NCBI GenBank assembly: GCA_002212725.1
Contig: MTCR01000070.1
Coordinates: 1-46,861 of the forward strand
DNA length: 46,861 nt
From: Sphingobacteriales bacterium TSM_CSM
GTDB taxonomy: Bacteria > Bacteroidota > Bacteroidia > Chitinophagales > UBA2359
Direction: 5' to 3'
This document shows positions 25,057 to 32,959 of the stretch, one piece after another (within the stretch, counting starts at the first letter, position 1; each line of letters starts with the position of its first letter). Position numbers and translations under genes: made by a program. The notes below the pieces were generated by a model that was not told the origin of the DNA, did no database searches, and was given only the letters and a program-made list of their open reading frames with translations.

Positions 25057-26253
25057 TTATGCTTCATCGGGTAAGCCGTTGTTTTGCACTACTTTGCGGT
25101 AAAATTCGCCACATTTTTTCATGGTTCTTTTACCGGTTTCAAAATCAACCTGCACCAACCCAAACCGGTAGGTTGGCCCAAGGTTCCACTCAAAATTGTC
25201 TATGGTACTCCAATGAAAATAGCCTTTTAAATCAACACCTTCTTGTATGCACTGATGCAACAGGGTTAAATAATCTTTAATGCTGGCAATGCGCACATCG
25301 GAATTTTCGGTACAAATGCCGCTTTCGGTAATAAATATGGGTTTTCCGTATCTTTTATGGTACCTGAGCACGCTTTCTTTCATGCCCACAGGGTAATATT
25401 CCCACATTTTATCGTGGGGCAATCTCATTTTATCTAATTTGCCGGGCGTATCAACTTCGCTTACAGGAAAAGGGGTCAGGCGTATTTTTGCATAGTAACT
25501 CATACCCCAGTAGTCACAACCATCAATAAAATGGTCGGCTACATACTCCATAAAGAGTTTATCGGCCAATTTGGCGGGCAGCCACCCAAGCAGATTTTGC
25601 GGTGCAAATATTACGGCATTTTTTGAGATGCCCACCGGCACATTGGGGTAGGCTGCTTTAATGAGCGGTACGCTAAGCCGGTGAGCGCGGCTCATGTTTT
25701 TAAGCGCTTTGTAAAAAGCCGGCAAACTTTTTTTAAATGGCGGAAATGCACCTTGCAGGCGACTGTTAAACAGGTACACTGCCGGTTCGTTAAAAGTGTT
25801 CCAGTTGTTTACCAAATCGCCAAAGTTATCAATCATTTGTTGCACATAATCTAAAAACATGGGCACTGTGTTTCCGTTTTCCCATGAGCCTTCGCGTACA
25901 AACCAAAGCGGGTTGGTAAAATGGTGCAGCACCATCATAATATAGGTATTGCGGGCTTTAAGTTTGGCAATAAAAGAGCGGTATTCTGCCACCACCTGCT
26001 TGTCAAATTTGGCAAAGGGTTCGGGTTGCAGGCGCCACCACGCCACACTCATGCGGTAGGCATTGCCTAATGCAGTAATATAACCAACATCTTCATCGCG
26101 GTGCAGTTCGTGGTCTGAAGTGCGGTTAAAAGTATGTCCGTCTTTAGACTTAACGTTTAGCCAATCGTGGTTATAAGCAGTTTCAATTTGTGCGGCTGCG
26201 GTAGAGGTTCCCCAAATAAATCCGGGCGGGAAGGTTATTTTATTAGCACTCAT
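25057..26253 (-). CDS. glycoside hydrolase family 1 enzyme (beta-glucosidase-like)
   Basis: The 398-residue protein has the GH1 (beta/alpha)8 pattern. It starts FPPGFIWGTSTAAAQIE, continues with YRMSVAWWRL, VLHHFTNPLWF, the acid/base Glu in NTFNEPAVY (about 155-163), WGMSYYAKIRL and the nucleophile Glu in PIFITESGI. C-terminal GYFHWSTIDNFEW and GLVQVDFETGKR follow. There is no signal peptide, so it is cytosolic. It is somewhat shorter than the usual 440-480 residues, and the TESG form (not TENG) is a known variant. It shares an operon with the glycogen synthase. The ATG at 26253 is preceded by a TTG-N18-TATATTTG promoter candidate. Confidence 0.9.
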   Translation of the reverse strand: MSANKITFPPGFIWGTSTAAAQIETAYNHDWLNVKSKDGHTFNRTSDHELHRDEDVGYITALGNAYRMSVAWWRLQPEPFAKFDKQVVAEYRSFIAKLKARNTYIMMVLHHFTNPLWFVREGSWENGNTVPMFLDYVQQMIDNFGDLVNNWNTFNEPAVYLFNSRLQGAFPPFKKSLPAFYKALKNMSRAHRLSVPLIKAAYPNVPVGISKNAVIFAPQNLLGWLPAKLADKLFMEYVADHFIDGCDYWGMSYYAKIRLTPFPVSEVDTPGKLDKMRLPHDKMWEYYPVGMKESVLRYHKRYGKPIFITESGICTENSDVRIASIKDYLTLLHQCIQEGVDLKGYFHWSTIDNFEWNLGPTYRFGLVQVDFETGKRTMKKCGEFYRKVVQNNGLPDEA

Positions 26254-26275
26254 CTGAACAGTTTGTTTATGCGCT

Positions 26276-26304
26276 CAAATATAAGCAGCCCTGTTCAGAA
26301 ACAA
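26276..26304 (-). promoter_or_regulatory. promoter candidate for the GH1/glycogen synthase operon
   Basis: On the minus strand, TTG (complement of 26302-26304) is followed after 18 bp by TATATTTG (complement of 26276-26283), about 22 bp before the GH1 start. The -7 element is a full match to TAnnTTTG; the spacing is one base short of the usual 19-21. Confidence 0.5.
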
Positions 26305-26366
26305 AATAAAAACAGGTGCAATTTGGCAGTTTATGCAATTCTGCTGTATGGCACCGGCAAATTGGC

Positions 26367-26407
26367 ACAAAAAAATAACCCCGCCTGGGTTACCGGGCAG
26401 GGTTATT
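26367..26407 (-). terminator. rho-independent terminator after the RRM gene
   Basis: On the minus strand, a 12-bp stem (AATAACCCTGCC, complement of 26396-26407, with GGCGGGGTTATT, complement of 26374-26385, one G-U) has a 10-nt loop and is followed by a run of U. It ends about 30 bp after the RRM gene stop. Confidence 0.9.
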
Positions 26408-26436
26408 GTTTGCATCAGCGGCATATTGCAGATGAA

Positions 26437-26787
26437 TTAATCTCTGTCGTAACGCTTGCGGTTATCGTCGCGAAAACGGTTATTATCGCGAGGTTTAAAA
26501 CCACCACCGCCGCCGCCGCCAAAGCCGCCACGGTTAGGACGCTGTTCACGGTCGCGGGCTTCATTAACGCGTAACGGGCGGTCTTCCAACAATGCACCGT
26601 TTAACTCATTGATGGCTTTTTGACCATCTTCGTTGTTTGCCATTTCTACAAAACCAAAACCTTTTGAACGGTTGGTTTCACGGTCAACAATGACTTTTAC
26701 CGACGTTACTTCGCCGTATTCTTGAAATACTTCGCGCAAGTCTTCTTCGGTAATACCGTAATCTAAATTTCCTACATAAAGATTCAT
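26437..26787 (-). CDS. RRM-type RNA-binding protein with Gly-rich tail
   Basis: From the ATG at 26787 (MNLYVGNLDY) the protein has 116 residues; a TTG three codons upstream is less likely. It has one RNA recognition motif with RNP2 LYVGNL (3-8) and RNP1 KGFGFVEM (about 42-49), followed by ALLEDRPLRVNEA and a tail with a Gly tract and RDNNRFRDDNRKR. This is the bacterial and plastid cold-shock-like RRM family (Rbp), which binds RNA and is often cold-induced. The A/T-rich leader upstream fits such regulation but no known motif was identified. A strong terminator follows. Confidence 0.93.
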   Translation of the reverse strand: MNLYVGNLDYGITEEDLREVFQEYGEVTSVKVIVDRETNRSKGFGFVEMANNEDGQKAINELNGALLEDRPLRVNEARDREQRPNRGGFGGGGGGGFKPRDNNRFRDDNRKRYDRD

Positions 26788-26992
26788 ACTGGACAAAAAA
26801 AATTAAAAAAGTGAAAAAAAGGAACCGTGTGAAAAAACCAATGATAACTCAACTAATAAAAACAAATCCAATGCACGCTTGTTGTCCAAGTATCAAACCA
26901 GTGTGTAGTATTAATTGAAAAAAACCATCAGCGTAATTATGCCGTAAAGTTAAGCATTGTTTTTAATAAAAACAAATAAAATTGCTTTTTTT

Positions 26993-27030
26993 TAAAAAAA
27001 AACTTCGCCGCATGTTTTGCAGCGAAGTTT
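26993..27030 (-). terminator. rho-independent terminator of the tRNA-Val cluster
   Basis: On the minus strand, an 11-12 bp stem (AAACTTCGCTGC with GCGGCGAAGTTT, complement of 27000-27011 and 27019-27030) has a 7-nt loop and is followed by a run of U (complement of 26994-27002). It begins 7 bp after the last tRNA. Confidence 0.9.
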
Positions 27031-27036
27031 GCGGTG

Positions 27037-27111
27037 TGGGCGATACTAGATTCGAACTAGTGACCCCCTGCTTGTAAGGCAGGTGCTCTGAACCAGCTGA
27101 GCTAATCGCCC
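27037..27111 (-). tRNA. tRNA-Val (anticodon UAC), copy 3 in transcription order
   Basis: On the minus strand the gene has the acceptor stem GGGCGAT/ATCGCCC, the D arm GCTCAGCTGGTTCAGAGC, an anticodon stem CCTGC/GCAGG with loop CTTACAA giving anticodon UAC, and the T arm with GTTCGAAT. With the discriminator A it is 75 nt; CCA is not encoded. It is the last of three identical genes before the terminator. Confidence 0.95.
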
Positions 27112-27164
27112 GTTTGCAATGTAAATTAAAACGCAAAAAGTATGCAATAAGTTTCAAAAAAAAG

Positions 27165-27239
27165 TGGGCGATACTAGATTCGAACTAGTGACCCCCTGCT
27201 TGTAAGGCAGGTGCTCTGAACCAGCTGAGCTAATCGCCC
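27165..27239 (-). tRNA. tRNA-Val (anticodon UAC), copy 2
   Basis: Identical over its whole length to the copies at 27037 and 27293. It is separated from each by the same 53-bp spacer, so it is the middle unit of an exact 128-bp tandem repeat. CCA is not encoded. Confidence 0.95.
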
Positions 27240-27292
27240 GTTTGCAATGTAAATTAAAACGCAAAAAGTATGCAATAAGTTTCAAAAAAAAG

Positions 27293-27367
27293 TGGGCGAT
27301 ACTAGATTCGAACTAGTGACCCCCTGCTTGTAAGGCAGGTGCTCTGAACCAGCTGAGCTAATCGCCC
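27293..27367 (-). tRNA. tRNA-Val (anticodon UAC), copy 1 in transcription order
   Basis: Identical to the other two copies. It is the promoter-proximal one: a TTG-N19-TATCTTTG promoter ends 17 bp upstream of its 5' end. CCA is not encoded. Confidence 0.95.
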
Positions 27368-27383
27368 GTTTATAAAAGCGGGG

Positions 27384-27413
27384 CAAAGATAGGGCAACTA
27401 ATTGTATTTGCAA
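27384..27413 (-). promoter_or_regulatory. promoter of the tRNA-Val cluster
   Basis: On the minus strand, TTG (complement of 27411-27413), a 19-bp spacer and TATCTTTG (complement of 27384-27391) exactly match the Bacteroidota primary-sigma consensus TTG-N19-21-TAnnTTTG. Transcription would start about 10 nt before the first tRNA. Confidence 0.8.
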
Positions 27414-27482
27414 ATCTTTTTCAAAAAATAGTCATTTTTTTTTCGCCCGTTTTGCGCATACCAAAATAACAGGGGGTTTCAT

Positions 27483-27602
27483 TTACAGTTTTGATTTTAC
27501 AAACAGCAATATAAACAGCCATATCAACCCCTTTACCAGAAAGAACAAAAAGCCCGCAACGCCAAGCCCTTTAAGGTATATTTTTATTTTTTCCAGGTTC
27601 AT
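27483..27602 (-). CDS. 39-residue single-span membrane peptide
   Basis: A short frame runs from ATG at 27602 to TAA at 27483-27485. The N-terminus is basic (MNLEKIKIYLKGLG), followed by about 20 hydrophobic residues (VAGFLFFLVKGLIWLFILLF) with one Lys in the middle, and a basic end (VKSKL). Such a positive-hydrophobic-positive layout is typical of small inner-membrane proteins, and I recall similar unnamed short proteins in other Bacteroidota. Function is unknown. It is transcribed towards the tRNA cluster, starting about 190 bp upstream of its promoter. Confidence 0.5.
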   Translation of the reverse strand: MNLEKIKIYLKGLGVAGFLFFLVKGLIWLFILLFVKSKL

Positions 27603-27881
27603 GCTGCAAACAAGGTAACAGGTGGCAGTATTGTTTACCTATATAAACAGGTACAGCGGCAACTTGTTTATTACAACCATTAAAACGCCCTGTTTACTTG
27701 CTTACCCGTGCATCTGTTCTTGGTGCATAAGCGCCGTGCAGGCAAATGCCAAAGCTGTTATTACTTTGTTTGCATTGGGTTTGTATATTTGCCGTTGTTT
27801 TGAGAAGCACAGGGTTAATGCTCAATGTTTACAACCTGTTGCTGCTTTTATTGCCAAACCCTTTTTGCCACTGCTGCCCGT

Positions 27882-30434
27882 ATGCTGAAACGTTTTGTAA
27901 CCATACTGCTGTTTATTTTGCTGCTGCTGGCAATTGCCCTTGTTGCCATTCCGCTGTTTTTTGAGCAGGAAGCAGAAAACCTGTTTATTAAAAAAGTAAA
28001 CAGCTACGTCAGCACGCAGTTGCTCATAAAAGATGAAATTTCGCTGTCGTTGTTCCGGAATTTCCCCAATGCCTCCCTCACCCTTAACTCGGTAGCGTTG
28101 CGGGAGAGTTTACCCAACAGCCAACGGAACTTGCTGGAGGCAAAACGGCTTACTTTTGTGTTTGGCTGGGCCGATATTTTCAGGGAGCGGTATGTGGTAA
28201 AACAACTGATAATTGAAAACGGAAAACTCAACCTTCGGGCTTTTGCCGATGGTAAAACCAACTACGAGGTATTTGCCGATACAGGCGCCAATACCGATGA
28301 ACAGGTTTCGCTTCAGTTAAAACAGGTTGATTTACAAGAAATTTCGGTAAGTTATTTGCACGAATTGTACCGGCAGGAGGCTGCCTTTGTTATACATTCG
28401 GGCAATTTTTCGGGCAATTTCGGAAGCACCCGGTATAAAATGCTGTTAGATGCCGACCTGCAGGTACAATATTGCTACGTGTACAACACCAATTACCTGC
28501 CCGATAAAAAAGCAGTGTTGCACTTAAATACCGATATTGACTTTGACAAAAACCTGTACACTTTTGGAAAAAGCACCCTGCAAGTTGCCGGCAACCGGTT
28601 TGACATGGAAGGCAAAGTGCAGTTTTTGGCCCGTAATACGGATATAGACCTGCAGATTAACGGGGTAAACTTGGGCATGGCCGATATGCTAACCATGTTG
28701 CCCGCCGCTTATTTGCCCGAAAGCGCCAAAAACCTGAAAAGCAGCGGCACTCTGGTATTTAATACACAGGTGAAAGGACTGTATTCCGATACTGAACTAC
28801 CCGGTATAACAATACAGTTTAACCTGAACAACGGCAGCATAGAACACCCCGATTGGAGCCTGCCGCTGCACAACCTGCAACTGAATGGTAATTTTACCAA
28901 CGGCCATGCCAAAACACGCGCCACCTCTGAACTGACGGTTGACAACCTGAGTTTTTTGGTAAATAACCAGCCAATAAGGGCACATCTGAAACTGAACAAC
29001 TTAGATGAACCGGTTGCCGACGCCAAACTAAACGGCACTTTTGACCTTGCTGCCCTGCAAAAAACTGCCCGGCCATACAAAATAGATGACCTTTCGGGGC
29101 AACTGGTGTTTGAAAATGTGGCAGTTTCGGGAAAAATACAGGAAATATACAACGCCCTGGCGGTAATATATCCAACCATTACCGGCAACATTAAAATGCA
29201 AAACGTTTCCTGCCTTTACCACCACAAAGCCATTGAACAGGCAAACCTGAACCTGCTGCTGAACGGGCAACATGCCGAACTGCAACAACTAAACATAAAA
29301 GCCGGAAATTCTGACCTTGCCGCCACCGGGCAGCTCATTAACTTTATGCCCATGCTGTTTCAGGCATTGGGTAAAGATACCATTCAACCTGCTCAACCGG
29401 TAAATCTTAACCTCCAGTTTGCCTCCCAACTGCTCGATATAACCGATTTGCTGCAATACCTTGGAACCGAACCGGCCGATACCGCAAATACCCGGCAACA
29501 CCTTGAAATTGCCGCACAAAGCCAGCATTTTGCCGTTGGTACTGTTCAACTAAACCTCCAAAAGGTAACGCGCAACAAACTGGAGATGAATAACTTGCAG
29601 GGACAAATTAATTTTGACGACAACAACTTTGTTATTCAACAGGCAACCCTGCAACTGCTTGGCGGAACAGCCGAACTGCGCGGCAATTTTTCGGTAGATA
29701 AAGACAGGAACCTTACCGTAAAAACCTTTATATCGGGCAACCAACTTAACATGCAGCAGTTTTTATCCGATACCGAAAATTTTGGACAAAACATGCTTAC
29801 CCATAAAAACCTGAAAGGCAGTCTGAGCGCCAAAGCTTATGTTACCGCCCCGTTTAATGCCAAACTGCAACTAAAAGAACCGGAATTTAAACTTATTGCC
29901 GACCTTGCCATTGAGAACGGGCAATTACTTGACTTTGAACCCATGTCGGCCTTGTCTTCTTTTGTAAAACTGTCGGAATTGAAAGACGTAAAATTTGCCC
30001 GACTTGAAAACCAGATAGAAATCAGCAACCGCAAAATTCGCATTCCGGCCATGTACATACAATCTAATGTGGCACGCTTTACCTTTTCGGGCATTCATAC
30101 CTTTGATAACCGCTTGCTGTACTATGTAAAACTCAATCTGCTCGACCTGCTTACGGGTAAATTCAAGAAGAAAAATGCCGGCTTAACCCCCGATGCCAAC
30201 CCCAAAGGCGGCATTAACCTGTACCTTACCATGAGCGGCCCGGCCAACAACCCCCATATTGAGTACATGAAACGAAAAAAGGTGAAAAAACAATTTGAAA
30301 AAGATGCCCAACGACCAAAAACCGACCTTGAGAAAATATTGGAGCAGGAATTTAGTTTAAACAGAAGTCTCTTTTCCGATTCGCTCGATGTAGAGGCCGT
30401 CAATTGGTCAGATACCAGCGCCATAAAACGGTAA
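27882..30434 (+). CDS. AsmA-family outer-membrane assembly/lipid-transport protein
   Basis: From the ATG at 27882 (MLKRFVTILLF) the protein has 850 residues; an upstream ATG at 27825 would add 19 unlikely residues. One N-terminal membrane helix (about 5-25) is followed by a long periplasmic region of repeated beta strands, with the AsmA N-terminal pattern FRNFPNASLTLNSVAL and a C-terminal part (FTFSGIHTFDNRLLYYVKLNLLDLL, then INLYLTMSGPANNPHIEY) typical of AsmA_2-like domains in Bacteroidota. These proteins are thought to form grooves that help lipids or outer-membrane proteins reach the outer membrane. The C-terminus is basic (KRKKVKKQ). A sensor kinase gene starts 51 bp downstream. Confidence 0.85.
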   Translation: MLKRFVTILLFILLLLAIALVAIPLFFEQEAENLFIKKVNSYVSTQLLIKDEISLSLFRNFPNASLTLNSVALRESLPNSQRNLLEAKRLTFVFGWADIFRERYVVKQLIIENGKLNLRAFADGKTNYEVFADTGANTDEQVSLQLKQVDLQEISVSYLHELYRQEAAFVIHSGNFSGNFGSTRYKMLLDADLQVQYCYVYNTNYLPDKKAVLHLNTDIDFDKNLYTFGKSTLQVAGNRFDMEGKVQFLARNTDIDLQINGVNLGMADMLTMLPAAYLPESAKNLKSSGTLVFNTQVKGLYSDTELPGITIQFNLNNGSIEHPDWSLPLHNLQLNGNFTNGHAKTRATSELTVDNLSFLVNNQPIRAHLKLNNLDEPVADAKLNGTFDLAALQKTARPYKIDDLSGQLVFENVAVSGKIQEIYNALAVIYPTITGNIKMQNVSCLYHHKAIEQANLNLLLNGQHAELQQLNIKAGNSDLAATGQLINFMPMLFQALGKDTIQPAQPVNLNLQFASQLLDITDLLQYLGTEPADTANTRQHLEIAAQSQHFAVGTVQLNLQKVTRNKLEMNNLQGQINFDDNNFVIQQATLQLLGGTAELRGNFSVDKDRNLTVKTFISGNQLNMQQFLSDTENFGQNMLTHKNLKGSLSAKAYVTAPFNAKLQLKEPEFKLIADLAIENGQLLDFEPMSALSSFVKLSELKDVKFARLENQIEISNRKIRIPAMYIQSNVARFTFSGIHTFDNRLLYYVKLNLLDLLTGKFKKKNAGLTPDANPKGGINLYLTMSGPANNPHIEYMKRKKVKKQFEKDAQRPKTDLEKILEQEFSLNRSLFSDSLDVEAVNWSDTSAIKR

Positions 30435-30459
30435 TACCACAGCATCGGGTCATCTTTTA

Positions 30460-30467
30460 TATCTTTG
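30460..30467 (+). promoter_or_regulatory. Bacteroidota -7 element (TATCTTTG) for the sensor kinase gene
   Basis: TATCTTTG matches TAnnTTTG and ends 18 bp before the ATG. A TTG at the -33 position is absent, so this is a half match. If real, the kinase has its own promoter apart from the AsmA gene. Confidence 0.4.
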
Positions 30468-30485
30468 CAGATAATCTATTAAACC

Positions 30486-31754
30486 ATGCGTACTTCAGAA
30501 ATTATTGAACAGGCAAAAAATATTACCACCGCCCGCTTAAACATTCCCGAAAACAAATCGCAGTGGAAAATAGGGCTTTTTATTGCCGGTTTGTTAATTG
30601 TGGCGGTTACGCTATTATACAACAGTCGCCTTGCCGGAAAACTTGCGCAGCAAGAACGCCACCGCGTAGAAACCCTTGCCAACGCTTATGCCGAAATGAG
30701 CAAAATTCCGTTTAGTGAAAGCTCAAGCACCCTGCAAATAAATTTTCTTACCAACATTATAACCGGCAACACCACCATACCGGTAATTTTAACCGATAAA
30801 AACGGGCGCATTACCGCCTCAAAAAACGTTGATTCGCTGCGCAGCCTGAAAACCGATTCGGCTTTTTTTTACCGGAAATTAGCCAAAATGAAAGAACAAT
30901 ATGAGCCGGTAGTAGTTATCAGCGATATGTCGAGCCTTAGACCGGAAGGCGCCACCGAGCCGGCCGACATTGTGCAATACGTATATTACAACGACTCCTA
31001 CCTGCTTTCGCAACTCAAACTATACCCATACGTGCAGTTGCTCATTATTGGCGCTTTTTTGCTGGCAGCCTATGTTACGTTTGATGTAGCACGGCGGTCT
31101 GAACAAAACAAGGTTTGGTTGGGCATGGCCAAAGAAACAGCACATCAGTTGGGTACCCCGCTTTCATCTTTGGTAGCCTGGATGGAAATACTCAAAGAAA
31201 CCGAAGACCCCGAAGGTACGGCTAAAATGGTAGGCCGCGAAATGGGCAAAGACATAGCCCGCCTGCAACTGATAGCGGAACGTTTTTCAAAAATAGGCTC
31301 TGAACCCAACATGCAGCAGGCCAACGTGGTAGAGTCGGTAAAAAATACGGTGGACTACGTAAAACGCCGTGCATCGTCGCGCATTCAATTTGAATTTAAC
31401 AGCCCTGCGCAAATAATGTCAAACATAAACCCCACCTTGTTTGACTGGGTAATTGAAAACCTGCTCAAAAACGCCCTCGATGCTATGGAAAGCCAGGGCA
31501 GCATAAAAGTAAACGTATCGGAAGACCATAACAACAACATTATTATTGATGTTGCAGATACCGGTAAAGGCATTCCAAAATCGAAGTTTGGAACTGTATT
31601 TGAACCGGGTTACAGCACCAAGCGCCGCGGTTGGGGCCTGGGGTTGTCGCTCTCCAAGCGCATTGTAGAGAACTACCATTCGGGTAAAATTTTTATACTA
31701 GATTCGGTAGTGGGCAAGGGCACCACGTTCAGAATTATATTGCCCAAATCATAA
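30486..31754 (+). CDS. membrane sensor histidine kinase
   Basis: The 422-residue kinase has two membrane helices (about 29-46 and 183-200) flanking a periplasmic sensor of about 135 residues that is unlike a named domain. The cytosolic part has the H-box KETAHQLGTPLSSL with phospho-acceptor H220, the N-box ENLLKNALDAM, the G1 box DTGKGIP, the F-box TVFEPGYSTK and the G2 box GWGLGLSLSKRI. The HQLGTPLSSL form is common in Bacteroidota. No response regulator is adjacent; the sigma-54 regulator at 3.3-4.7 kb is the only one in the window, and a link to it is only a guess. Upstream is the AsmA gene. Confidence 0.93.
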   Translation: MRTSEIIEQAKNITTARLNIPENKSQWKIGLFIAGLLIVAVTLLYNSRLAGKLAQQERHRVETLANAYAEMSKIPFSESSSTLQINFLTNIITGNTTIPVILTDKNGRITASKNVDSLRSLKTDSAFFYRKLAKMKEQYEPVVVISDMSSLRPEGATEPADIVQYVYYNDSYLLSQLKLYPYVQLLIIGAFLLAAYVTFDVARRSEQNKVWLGMAKETAHQLGTPLSSLVAWMEILKETEDPEGTAKMVGREMGKDIARLQLIAERFSKIGSEPNMQQANVVESVKNTVDYVKRRASSRIQFEFNSPAQIMSNINPTLFDWVIENLLKNALDAMESQGSIKVNVSEDHNNNIIIDVADTGKGIPKSKFGTVFEPGYSTKRRGWGLGLSLSKRIVENYHSGKIFILDSVVGKGTTFRIILPKS

Positions 31755-32055
31755 AGCTATACCGGTTGTCCTGCAATACCGTTTTACTTTGCAAAAACGC
31801 AGTTTGCTGTTTTAAGGTGGAACCGGGGTTATAAATGGGGTAAAATTGCTTTTTTTACATCGGGCATGTTAATAAAGCAGTAAAATCACACACTTATAAC
31901 AGCGGCAGTTTTTCCGGTATGCCCAAAACTTTACTTAAATTTTACTAATCTGCCTGCAAATAAACAGAAATCTTACTAAAGATGGTATATTTGCACGAAT
32001 ATAGCCAACCTGTTTCCAATCATCATTATTTAACTTTGCAAAAAATCAGCGGTAA
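31755..32055 (+). other. 301-bp intergenic region with two -7-like elements
   Basis: The stretch between the sensor kinase and the coiled-coil gene is AT-rich and has no gene. TATATTTG at 31986-31993 and TAACTTTG at 32031-32038 both match TAnnTTTG; neither has a clear TTG at the right distance. They suggest that the three-gene cluster starting at 32056 has its own promoter. Confidence 0.4.
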
Positions 32056-32748
32056 ATGATTAATCTCAAAAACCTCAAATCGCTCTTTATCATTGACGAG
32101 TCGGAGCCAAAAACAAACGAGGAAAAAAAAGAACCCGAAAAAAACACCGTTACCCCGCCCGCCAATAATCAGGAAAACAAAGAAGTACCACCACCGCTGC
32201 CAAAAACCAATATAGTAAGCAACGAGGGTAAAATTGATAAAAGGGTTTACGATATGCTGCTGCAAGTAATAGAAAGCAGCAATCTGGAAGGATTTGATTA
32301 CCTTGAATTTAAAGCATCGGTACAAGCCCTCAGTAACCTGCCGCTTGATGAAGCAACGCGTTTCCGCTCGGCTTTTGCCACTGCCTCTACCATGGGATTA
32401 ACCATAGACAAACTGGTAAGCTCTGCCGAGTATTACAAAAACGTGCTTAACCGCGAGCGCGACCGCTTTAAAACCGAACTCGAAAACAAAATGGAGCAAA
32501 GCGTGGTAAGCAAAGACAAAGAACGCCAAACTTTAGAAGATACCATACGCAAAAAAGAAGAACAAATAAAACTGCTTACCAACGAAATAAACCAGCACAA
32601 ACAAAGCCTGGCACAACTTCAAAACCAGCTTGCAGAAATACAAACCAAAATACAGCAAACGCAAAATGCCTTTTTTGGCACCCATCAATACCTGCTCAGC
32701 CAGTTTGAAGACGATGTGCAAAAGATAAAAAAATACCTTACTTCCTAA
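32056..32748 (+). CDS. cytosolic coiled-coil protein of the PspA-like/OmpA cluster
   Basis: The 230-residue protein has no signal peptide or membrane segment. Residues 15-60 are a charged, Pro/Asn-rich linker. Residues 60-135 form a compact helical domain (KRVYDMLLQVIESSNLEGFDYLEFKASVQALS, then EATRFRSAFATASTMGLT), and residues 135-215 are a long coiled coil (RDRFKTELENKMEQ through LAEIQTKIQQTQ). I recall this head domain from uncharacterised proteins near toxic-anion-resistance (TelA)-type and PspA-like genes, but this is memory and unverified. The next two genes on the same strand encode a membrane coiled-coil protein and an SBP-OmpA fusion. Confidence 0.75.
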   Translation: MINLKNLKSLFIIDESEPKTNEEKKEPEKNTVTPPANNQENKEVPPPLPKTNIVSNEGKIDKRVYDMLLQVIESSNLEGFDYLEFKASVQALSNLPLDEATRFRSAFATASTMGLTIDKLVSSAEYYKNVLNRERDRFKTELENKMEQSVVSKDKERQTLEDTIRKKEEQIKLLTNEINQHKQSLAQLQNQLAEIQTKIQQTQNAFFGTHQYLLSQFEDDVQKIKKYLTS

Positions 32749-32959
32749 ATTACCCCATAAACGGCAAGGCACAAACTTTTTTACCCCTAAAATAATTTTC
32801 TTGAAAAGTGTTTTTTGTTATATCGGGGCAATTGCGTAATATTCGGCTTTAATTGGCAACTAATTGCAAAACAAATAAAATTACCGGTTTTCCAACCCCG
32901 TTTTTCAACAAAAAAATACCTGCCTCCCTCCGGCATAAGCAGCTCAATTTAAAAAAGCA

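Larger units (their letters stand above)
27037..27367 (-). repeat. 128-bp exact tandem repeat carrying tRNA-Val
   Basis: The period is 128 bp (75-bp tRNA plus a 53-bp spacer). The two spacers (27112-27164 and 27240-27292) are identical. The third copy is followed by a different sequence (TTTATAAAAGC) and the first copy is preceded by the terminator, so there are three tRNAs and two spacers. Confidence 0.97.

Noticed and set aside
26959..27157. A 64-codon minus-strand frame containing a SAGSEHLPYKQGVTSSNLV segment.
   Set aside because: This is a translated tRNA gene, a frequent false protein call.
27037..27367. A CRISPR-like array because of the regular repeat-spacer pattern.
   Set aside because: The repeats are full-length tRNA-Val genes and the spacers are identical to each other, which is opposite to a CRISPR array.
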